A DNA stretch of 64,000 nt from Poa pratensis. Lineage: Eukaryota; Streptophyta; Magnoliopsida; Poales; Poaceae. The stretch covers positions 21,384,438-21,448,437 of the forward strand of contig CAMZMU010000089.1 in NCBI GenBank assembly GCA_947311845.1. Direction: 5' to 3'. Position numbers and translations under genes: made by a program. Every line of letters begins with the position of its first letter. Position 1 is the stretch's first letter. This document shows, in pieces, positions 34,026 through 42,690 of the stretch. A model generated the notes under the pieces. That model was given only the letters and a program-made list of their open reading frames with translations. It did not search any database and was not told the origin of the DNA.

Positions 34026-34972
34026 TTTAAAGGGGATTTCTCCTACTATATGTCAACATGCCATCAACATTGAACCCGATGCAAAACCTGTTGTTGAGCA
34101 TCAGCGTCGCTTGATCCCTAAGATGAAAGAAGTGGTAAGAAATGAGGTATTAAAACTTCTTGATGCTGGTATAATTTATCCTATTGCTGATAGTAGATGG
34201 GTAAGTCCTGTGCATTGTGTCCCTAAGAAAGGAGGAGTTACTGTTGTACCAAATGAAAATGATGAACTTATTCCTCAAAGAGTAGTAGTTGGGTATAGGA
34301 TGTGCATTGATTTTAGAAAGGTCAATAAAGTAACTAAGAAAGATCATTATCCTTTGCCTTTTATTGATCAAATGTTAGAAAGGTTGTCTAAGAAAACCAT
34401 TTTTGTTTCCTTGATGGTTATTCTGGATTCTCACAAATTGCTGTTAAAGCACAAGATCAAGAGAAAACTACTTTTACTTGTCCTTATGGAACTTATGCTT
34501 ATAGACGTATGCCTTTTGGTTTGTGTAATGCTCCTGCTACGTTCCAAAGATGCATGTCTGCTATTTTTCATGGTTTTTGTGAAGAAATTGTGGAAGTATT
34601 CATGGACGATTTTTCCGTCTACGGAACTTCCTTTGATAATTGCTTGCACAATCTTGATAAAGTTTTGCAGAGATGTGAGGAGACAATCTTGTTCTTAATT
34701 GGGAGAAATGTCATTTCATGGTTAATGAAGGAATTGTCCTAGGGCACAAAATTTCTGAAAGAGGTATTGAAGTGGACAGAGCTAAAGTTGAAGCAATCGA
34801 GAAAATGCCCTGTCCAAGGGATGTGAAAGGTATCCGTAGTATTCTGGTCATGCCGGTTTTTATAGGAGGTTTATTAAAGATTTCTCTAAAATTTCAAAAC
34901 CCCTCACTAATCTTCTTCAAAAAGATGTACCTTTTGTTTTTGATGATTGCAAGGAAGCTTTTGAAACTCTAA
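34006..34972 (+). pseudogene. Reverse transcriptase of the 10.3-kb Gypsy element, several frameshifts
   Basis: The Ty3-type polymerase is recognised by HQRRLIPKMKEVVRNEV, WVSPVHCVPKKGG, YRMCIDFRKVNKVTKKD and HYPLPFIDQMLERL, then in another phase by MPFGLCNAPATFQRCM and the catalytic box VEVFMDDFSVYG (FMDD), then by GHKISERGIEVDRAKVEAI. Phase changes occur near 34412, 34690 and 34845. The RNase H phase is open from about 34850. Confidence 0.9.
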
Positions 34973-35034
34973 AAAAGGCTTTAATCACAGCTCCTGTTGT
35001 TCAACCTCCTGATTGGACTTTACCTTTTGAAATA

Positions 35035-36054
35035 ATGTGTGATGCTAGTGATTTTGCTGTAGGAGCTGTTCTTGGACAGCGGGTAGACAAGAAGTTAAAT
35101 GTTATTCATTATGCTAGTAAAACACTTGATGCCGCTCAAAAGAATTATGCTACTACTGAAAAGGAATTTTTAGCAGTTGTTTTTGCTTGTGATAAATTTA
35201 GACCTTATATTGTTGATTCAAAAGTTACTATTCACACTGATCATGCTGCTATTAGATACCTTATGGAAAAGAAAGATGCTAAGCCTAGGCTCATAAGATG
35301 GGTACTTTTACTGCAAGAATTTGATTTACATATTGTAGATAGGAAAGGTGCTGAAAATCCTGTTGCTGATAATTTGTCTAGATTAGAAAACATTTCAGAT
35401 GATCCTATACCTGTTAATGATAGTTTTCCAAATGAACAATTGGCTGCGATAAAGGTAAGCTCACGCGAAAGTCCTTGGTATGCTGATTATGCTAATTTTA
35501 TTGTTGCCAAGTATTTGCCTCCGACCTTTACAGCTCAGCAAAGAAGAAAGTTCTTTTATGATTTGAGGCATTATTTTTGGGATGACCCACATTTGTATAA
35601 AGAAGGAGTAGATGGCATTATGCGAAGATGTGTTCCTGAGTATGAACAGAAAGAAATATTGAGCAAATGCCATGGAAGTGCTTATGGAGGACATCACGCT
35701 GGAGATAGAACTGCGCAAAAGGTTCTACAATCAGGTTTTTATTGGCCTACCCTTTTTAGAGATGCTAGAAAATTTGTTTTATCATGTGATGAATGTCAAA
35801 GAGTAGGTAACATTAGTAGACGTAATGAAATGCCTATGAATTATTCTCTTGTTATTGAACCTTTCGACTGTTGGGGATTTGACTTTATGGGTCCTTTTCC
35901 TTCCTCAAATGGTTATACTCATATACTTGTTGCTGTTGATTATGTTACTAAATGGGTAGAAGCTATACCAACTTCTAGTGCTGATGGTGAGACATCATTA
36001 AAAATGCTTAAAGATATTATCTTCCTAGGTTTGGTGTGCCTAGATATCTCATGA
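35035..36054 (+). pseudogene. RNase H and integrase of the 10.3-kb Gypsy element
   Basis: The RNase H part has [35 protein letters not shown] and [20 protein letters not shown], then VADNLSRLE. The integrase zinc domain reads [21 protein letters not shown] with CDECQ. The catalytic core begins with [10 protein letters not shown] and [13 protein letters not shown]. The phase changes near 36020 and again before 36180, so the last catalytic residues lie in other phases. Confidence 0.9.
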
Positions 36055-36406
36055 CTGATGGGGTTCTCATTTTATTCATGGTGCTTTTAGAAAAACTCTA
36101 GCTAAGTATGATGTTAATCATAGAATTGCTTCACCATATCATCCCAAACAAGTGGTCAAGTAGAATTGTCAAATAGAGAGATTAAGTCTATTTTGCAAAA
36201 GACTGTTAATAAATCTAGAAAAAATTGGTCTAAAAAGCTTAACGATGCTTTGTGGGCTTATAGAACTGCTTATAAAAATCCTATGGGAATGTCTCCTTAC
36301 AAAATGGTTTATGGAAAAGCTTGTCATTTGCCTTAGAATTAGAACATAAAGCCTATTGGGCGGTGAAAGAACTTAATAGAGATTTAAACTTGCCGGTAAA
36401 AAGAGA

Positions 36407-36748
36407 TTGCTTAATTTGAATTCTTTAGATGAATGGAGAAATGCAGCTTATGAAAATGCTAGGCTCTTTAAAGAGAAAGTTAAGCAATGGCATGATAGAA
36501 GAATTCTTAAGAGAGAATTTAACGTAGGTGAAAAAGTTTTATTGTATAGGTCTCGTCTCAGATTTTTTGCAGGAAAATTACTTTCAAAATGGGAAGGACC
36601 TTATATCATTGAGGAGGTCTATCGCTCAGGTGCGATTAAAATCAATTCACTAGATGGGGACAGACCACAAGTGGTTAATGGTCAAAGACTCAAGCATTAC
36701 ATTTCTGGAGATTCTTATAATGAAGATGTTGATTTATCAAAGTGGTAA
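36407..36748 (+). pseudogene. Integrase C-terminal part of the 10.3-kb Gypsy element
   Basis: NARLFKEKVKQWHDRRI, FNVGEKVLLYRSRLRFF and KLLSKWEGPYIIEEVY are the usual C-terminal region of plant Gypsy integrases (GPY/F-type phrase KWEGPYII). The frame ends with the natural stop at 36748. Confidence 0.88.
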
Positions 36749-36919
36749 CTCCAGAGGATTTTATAAAAAGTCAAATTCAGACAACTGCAAAGCTGATTTG
36801 GAATAGGTAACAGTTTCGGTAAGAAAAAGTTCGCGATTTACTTTCAACTAAATATTTGTTGTTTTTACATAATATGGAAAATTATGAGTCGGAAAAGGGT
36901 AGGAAACGGTGCCCGAGGG

Positions 36920-36977
36920 CACCACACCACCCCTGGGCGCGGGCCCCACCCTGGCCGCGCCGTGGGTGCGTGTGGGC
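36920..36977 (+). promoter_or_regulatory. Internal copy of the LTR GC-rich hairpin, upstream of the accessory ORF
   Basis: CACACCACCCC, TGGGCGCGGGCCCCACC and TGGCCGCGCC repeat the order seen in the LTR hairpins at 25355, 30782 and 39578 almost without change. A TATA box (TATATAA, 37040-37046) follows about 65 bases later and the ORF starts at 37131. This is hairpin-then-TATA, as in an LTR promoter. Confidence 0.55.
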
Positions 36978-37130
36978 CTCGGAGCCCGTCTCCGACCCCG
37001 TTTCGTCCTGTACCTTCCTTTTGTCGTAAAACTTTTTGCTATATAATCACCCGGATCTCCGAGGTCCGTATATCGTGTTTTCGCCGTGTTTCGTTTTCAA
37101 GCTGTTCTGACAGGAATTTCAAGTCCCTAC

Positions 37131-37595
37131 ATGGCGTCGCGAGGAGTGTACGGTGAGAAGTATGCAGCAAGGCGCCGACGTGAACTCGAACGCGATGTGG
37201 AAGAGGGAACCTTCGTCGGTTGGGCGACGGAGGAGGAGATTGCTGCTAGGAGAGCTGACATGGATCGAAGCATCAGAGAGGAGGTGCAAGCTGGCCAGCC
37301 TCGCCAACAAGGAGAATCAAGGCCGAGCAACTCCACCTTTGTGGGATCAATTAATCCTCAACGTGCTTTTTCTCATAATGTGCAGGGAGTCACCCCACCA
37401 ATTCCAGATTTGCGGTTTTCCCCTGCAGCTGCTGAAGCTCTCCGAACCACGAACGAGTTTTGTGACCAATTTCGTATCCTGAGAGCTGAGGTGGAAATAC
37501 TTCAAGATGAGAATAACAGGCTCCGCCGGATGCTCGAACGTTTCCTAACCCCGATTGCCGTGGTACCACCGTCACCACCAAGAGATCAAGCCTAA
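37131..37595 (+). CDS. Accessory ORF downstream of integrase, 154 aa
   Basis: The ATG at 37131 lies 382 bases after the pol stop. The product starts MASRGVYGEKYAARRRREL, is highly charged, and has a probable coiled coil near residues 110-140 (FRILRAEVEILQDENNRLRR). It is intact, unlike pol. I do not recognise it as an envelope: there is no signal peptide or membrane segment. Extra ORFs at this position are known in several plant Gypsy lineages, but their role is unclear. A splice-acceptor-like TTCTGACAG at 37112 and the upstream TATA box suggest its own transcript. Confidence 0.6.
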   Translation: MASRGVYGEKYAARRRRELERDVEEGTFVGWATEEEIAARRADMDRSIREEVQAGQPRQQGESRPSNSTFVGSINPQRAFSHNVQGVTPPIPDLRFSPAAAEALRTTNEFCDQFRILRAEVEILQDENNRLRRMLERFLTPIAVVPPSPPRDQA

Positions 37596-39291
37596 ATCGT
37601 CAAGGGGTAATGGCACTCCCTTGGCTTGTTCCAAGCTTGGGGGAGTGCCCAGTATCATCTTTATCCTTTCGTTTTTATAATTTCGTGGTCATATCATGAG
37701 TAGAGAAGTTATCTTATAAGATGGTTTGCGATGTGGAGTGTCAATCCTTTAGTTATCCATGTATCCGTTGGTTTGAGTGTGTCTTTGTTCAGAATATTAA
37801 TGAGAAGTTCCACCTTTACTTTCGGTACATTTTATTTTAGCCTGCAATCTTCTTTATGTGCTGATCTTGCCATTAGTATTGACGCCACTTTTGGGTACAT
37901 TAAGTAAATTATATTAGTTGTGGCAAACTTAGTATTGGTCATTAGCAACAATACCATGAAAACTTAAGTAGAAGGAGGGAATTACATGCAAAAATATTAT
38001 CCCTTTATCTTTCTTTCTTGCTAGCCAATAAGATTAGTATTCTTTGAGTTAAAACATTTGTGCTTACAGGGAAGATAGCATGGTTGCTTCTATTACATTA
38101 TATTTGTGTGTATCCCCCAACTTTTATGCTTGCACATGACCTTGCTAGCCTTAACCACCGTACTGAGAGGGAATGCTTCTCGTGCATCCAAATCCTTGAG
38201 CCAAACCCATGCCATTTGTGTCCACCATAACTACCTATATGTGGTATTTCTTTGCCACTCCAAGTAAATTTTTCATGTGCTACCTTTAAATTATTCAAAA
38301 TGTTATTATTCCCTTTTGTGTCAATGTTTACTAGCTCATGAGGAAGTAGTGTGGTTATCCTTTATTCTACTTGTCAAACAGACTTTACACCTGGACTAGT
38401 GGCATATACATCCGCTTATCCAATTTGCAAAAAGAGCTGGCAACGGGATGCCCAGTCCCAATTAATTACAACTTTAACCTTAATTCTCTTCACACTTTTG
38501 CCCTGATTATCAGTAAGCAATGACAAACAGTGAAATATCTGCGTGTGTAAACCAAAGAGAAAGAGGGATGATCTGCCTTGCTGGTAGAAATAACGTCCTT
38601 CATGGGAGCCGCTCTTAAAAGTCTGTTTGACAGGGAGAATACTGTTTTCACCCTACCATTCGTTGACAATTAACAAACACCTCTCAAAACTTAATTTTTG
38701 CTCTCTATATGATTTCAAAAACTTAAAAGCTCTAGCACATGACTTAATCCCTGCTTCCCTCTGCGAAGGGCCTTTCTTTTACTTTTCATGTTGAGTCAGT
38801 ACACCTATTTCCTTCTTCCTTGAGCAAGCATTTGAGTTGTTGTGATTCAACCATATATATCATTAATATTGTCAATCATGTCTTTTATCCTTCCTTGTCT
38901 TAGCACAAAGACTTTTGCCTCTAAGAATATAGCTTTGCAAGTTATCAATGACTGTAAAGAAGGTGTGATAATTGAGTGTGGAAGTTCTGCAATATAAGCT
39001 CTAATATAAAGACTCCTTTCGAAAGATAAGTATTGATTGCTTATTGTTCTATGACCAAGAATGAAGTGTGCCATTACTAATCTATAATTTCCTTCGTGTA
39101 TTTTTATTGTGGTTGTTTCACTACTCATGTTCAAGTTAGGTTATATGAAGAGTAGTTGCTGTTTAAAATGAGTGTGTTGTTTAGTAATTACTGATGCTTC
39201 TTGTCCGTATTCTTTATTATCGACGCTTCACTCCATAAACTTTTGTTCTAGTTTACTGAGCTCAGCTTTCGCTTGGGGACAAGCGAGGTCT
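37596..39291 (+). other. Long 3' non-coding region of the 10.3-kb Gypsy element
   Basis: This holds a second, internal polypurine tract (AAGCTTGGGGGAG at 37633-37645). A block at about 38137-38800 is clearly shared with 54711-55365 of the other Gypsy element. No coding capacity is visible. Confidence 0.75.
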
Positions 39292-39304
39292 AAGCTTGGG
39301 GGGG
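39292..39304 (+). promoter_or_regulatory. Polypurine tract of the 10.3-kb Gypsy element
   Basis: AAGCTTGGGGGGG sits directly before the 3' LTR, one T intervening, and primes plus-strand synthesis. Confidence 0.85.
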
Positions 39305-39305
39305 T

Positions 39306-40808
39306 TGATACGTCCATTTTGCATCACTATTTTATAGCATAATTTACTGTTATTCAATGATATATTTCATATTAAGAGTTACTTATGTTATTTTGTCTTA
39401 TTTTGCATGTTTGATGATCATTGGATAATTAACTGCCGGAGTCAGATTTCAGCTGGAAAAAGCACGTCAAGGCACTATATTTCTGGAGCACTAAAAATAT
39501 TTCCGAGAAGACAGATGTTCCTATTTTATCAGAAGATGGACTAAGCCAAAAGGGGAGGCTGAGATGGGCCAGGAGGGGCCCACACCACCCCTGGGCGCGG
39601 GGCCCACCTTGGCCGCGCCCTGGCCAGGTGTGGTGCCCCTGGCCCACCTCAGGCGCTCCCCCTTCGCGTACTTCATCCCCCAGAAACCCTAAGACACGGG
39701 GAGCCAGAGAAAATATTCCGCCGCCTCCACGAGGCGGAAACAACAGAGAGAGAAAAAGCTCTCCGGCAGGGAGAAATCTGCCGGGGAAATTCCTCCCGGA
39801 GGGGGAGATCATCGCCATCCTCATCGTCATCGCGCTGGACTTCATCGGGATCATCATCATCATCATCTCCACCGCCATCACCACCATCACCGCTGCACCA
39901 TCTCGTTCCGCTGTAACATCTAGGGCTATACTTTGTTTAGTTCATAGGGGAAACTCTCCCGGTGTTAATTACTCCTTGTGGTTGATGCTATTGAGTTTTA
40001 TCGGTGAATTAAAGTATATGTTCAGATTGTTATCCATCATTATATCACCTCTGATCATGATCCATATGATGTCTGTGAGTAGTTCGTTTAGTTCTTGAGG
40101 ACATGGGAGAAGTCACGCTGTTAGTAGTGGAATTATGTTGAGTAATATTTAATGGTTTGATATTTAAGTTGTGGTGCTATTCTTCTAGTGGTGTCGTGTG
40201 AACGTCGACTACATGACACTTCACCTTTATGGGCCTAGAGGAATGCATTGTGTATTTGGTTGCTAATTGTGGGGTTGCCGGAGTGACAGAAACCTAAACC
40301 CCCGTTAGTATACCGGTGCACAAGGGAGCGTAGGATCTCAGAGTTTAAGGCTGTGGTTAGATTTATCTTAATTACTTTCTTGTAACTGCGGATGCTTGCA
40401 AGGGTATAATCACAAGTATGTATTAGTCCAAGTAAGGGCGGTGCATTAGCATAGGTTCACCCACACAACACTTATCAAAACAATGAAGATTAATCAACTA
40501 TGTGAAGCGAAAGCACTTGACTAGAATCCCGTGTGTCCTCAAGAACATTTTGTCATCATAAGTAAACCAACCGGCTTGTCCTTTGCTCTAAAAAGGATTG
40601 GGCCACTCGCTGCAATTATTATTACTGTCTTTTACTTACTCGCATTTTATTTACCTGCTATATCAAAAACCCCTAAAAACTTGTCTGCTAGCATTTACAG
40701 TGAAACCTTTACCGAAACTCCTTGTCAGCACCTTCTGCTCCTCGTTGGGTTCGACACTCTTATTTGTCGAAAGTACTACGATACACTCCCCATACTTGTG
40801 GGTCATCA
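39306..40808 (+). repeat. 3' LTR of the 10.3-kb Gypsy element
   Basis: Nearly identical to 30507-32006. Visible differences include GTGTTAC against GTTAC near the start and one extra ATC in the trinucleotide tract. Confidence 0.95.
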
Positions 40809-41204
40809 CCTGTCGAATCGTCTCTTGCAAGCCCACAATGTCCACATCTTCGTCTCTAAGATAATCGATTAGCTGGCGACGGCGGCCCTCCTGCCCGAAT
40901 CCCCTCATGTTCCAATAAATGTGCGGACATTCATTGGGAAACAATGTCGGGGTTGGTCCCCTTACGGGGGACCGATCGGGCCCTACCAGAGGTCGAGAGC
41001 CGGGACGCTGCCTTAGGGGGCCTCCCGCGCTTCTTCCCTGCTTGGGAAGATGGCGCGGTAACTGTGGCAATATCAGACCTAGGAGGGGCTCCACTACCGG
41101 ACCCTTGTGCCTCCTGCACAGGTCCAGCGGGAGCCGGGGGCCCCTGCCGCTCATGCTCCGCTGAGCACGAGCTGCCGCTAGGGCCCCCTCATAGACCTCC
41201 TTAG
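40809..41204 (-). pseudogene. LINE: end of ORF1/linker and start of ORF2 endonuclease
   Basis: On the minus strand EVYEGALAAARAQRS continues directly from IAAIKAK at 57198. A Pro/Arg-rich linker follows, then the endonuclease N-terminus WNMRGFGQEGRRRQLIDYL and VDIVGLQETIRQ, with the catalytic N and E of APE nucleases. The next residues are at 30506, across the Gypsy insertion. An ATG lies at 41154. Confidence 0.88.
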
Positions 41205-41647
41205 TGATACGTCCAAAACGTATCTACTTTTCCGAACACTTTTGCTATTGTTTTACCTCTAATTTGTGAGATTTGAATGCAACTAACACGGACTAACGCT
41301 GTTTTCAGCAGAATTGCCTTGGTGTCTTGTTTTTGTGCAGAAAGTCAAAGTTTCAGGAAAATTCCAGAAAAATTCCATAAATTCTATTTTTTCAGAAGAC
41401 CCACGGAACCAGAAGACGAAGCGAAGAAGGTGCACAGGGGCACCACACGCACCCAGGGCGCGGTTGGGCCTTGGCCGCGCCCAGGGGTGGTGTGGCCACC
41501 CTGTGTAGCCCCCGACGCTCCCCTTTGGACTACATAACGCCTCTGATCTAAAAACTTCGGGGGGATCGACGCTTTTTTCAGAAACCTTCCAGAGCTCCGC
41601 CGCCATCGAAAACCCTATTTCGGGGACCAGAAACTCCGTTCTGGCAC
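41205..41647 (+). repeat. 5' LTR of the non-autonomous Gypsy, left part
   Basis: The LTR is open from TGATACGTCCAAAACG to the GGCAC target at 41643-41647 and resumes at 48564. A GC-rich hairpin (GGGCGCGG ... CCGCGCCC) lies at about 41429-41492. Confidence 0.95.
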
Positions 41648-42674
41648 TGGTGTAGTACGGGACTACTAGGGTGGCCCGATCTTCACGGATTGACGGAGGA
41701 TGTGGACGAACGCACGCAAGAACACGAGGAACACGAAGAACACCAAGAAGAACGCCCCGAACACAAGAACACACACACGATAAAGGAACCGTTTCCCTTA
41801 CCGGTCGGTCCAACCGGCCCAATAGAATCCACACGAAGGTGGAGAAATCGGCAAGTAGATACAAGAAAGGATCTCGGATGGTTGTTTCTCCAACGGTCAA
41901 CCGAACCGCTCCAATAAAGTTACCCGAAGATGAAAGATTGTCTAGTAGTCAAACTACAAGTAGAGGTCTTGAATCCGCAAGGGGATCTTCTCCACGAAGG
42001 GAGGAACCATCCCCACAAGGGGAGGAAGGAGACCGTCTTGAGGTGGGGAGCCTAGCTCTACTCTAATCTCAAAACATAGTCTAACCAACCCTAGGCAGCC
42101 AAGGGGGTATTTATAGTCTAGACCCAAAGGGGTAGGTGGGAAAGGGATACAAGGGTCAACAACCCTAATTCTGCACGCAGGCAGCGGTAGTACCGTTGGG
42201 GCAGCGGTAGTACCGTTCCTTGTCAGGTGGCGGTAGTACCGCTGCGCCAGCGGTAGTACCGGCAAGCTCTCAGGAATAATATTGAAGTTCTCCAGCGGTA
42301 GTACGAGGCAGGTACCGGCAGGTACCGCTGGCGATCCAGAGAGCATTTGGTGCGACACGGTAGTGGTGGCGGTAGTACCGCTCGGGGGCTCAGTGGTAGT
42401 ACCGCTGCAGATGCTGCGGCTTCTCTTCCTTCTTCTCTTCCAAGCCACCGTCTTGTTGGGCCTCGTTCCTCTTGCACCTTGGTCATCCTCTCGTGTACGC
42501 GTAGTCGTCGTGGCGAACCTAGTATCATCAAGGGACAGAGGATGACGTAGTATACCGTCCAAAAGGGTGGGAATTGAGTTATCCAAGAGGAATGAGTTCA
42601 CCTTTGATGTCCATGGTGACTTGTGGTATGTTGGAGTGCTTGACATGGTGATGGTCCTAGGTTGCACTACATCA
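41648..42674 (-). repeat. 3' LTR of the nested element
   Basis: It contains a cluster of AGCGGTAGTACCGCT-type palindromes (about 42181-42415) and is 33 bp shorter than its partner. Confidence 0.93.
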
Positions 42675-42690
42675 TCTCCCCCCCCCTTCA
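42675..42690 (-). promoter_or_regulatory. Polypurine tract of the nested element
   Basis: On the minus strand GAAGGGGGGGGGAGA directly precedes the TGATGTAG start of the 3' LTR. Confidence 0.8.

Larger units (their letters stand above)
30507..40808 (+). mobile_element. Complete Gypsy (Ty3) LTR retrotransposon, 10.3 kb, with accessory ORF
   Basis: LTRs at 30507-32006 (1500 bp) and 39306-40808 (1503 bp) begin TGATACGTCCATTTTG and end GGGTCATCA. CCTGT is duplicated at 30502-30506 and 40809-40813. The order inside is tRNA-Asp primer site, Gag-protease, reverse transcriptase, RNase H, integrase, accessory ORF and polypurine tract. Protease, polymerase, RNase H, integrase is the Gypsy order. The LTRs differ at roughly a dozen places by eye, so the insertion is recent, yet pol is broken by several frameshifts. 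Confidence 0.96.

Noticed and set aside
37131..37595. Envelope gene of an endogenous retrovirus-like element
   Set aside because: Position fits, but there is no signal peptide, transmembrane segment or cysteine pattern; it is a charged, coiled-coil protein.
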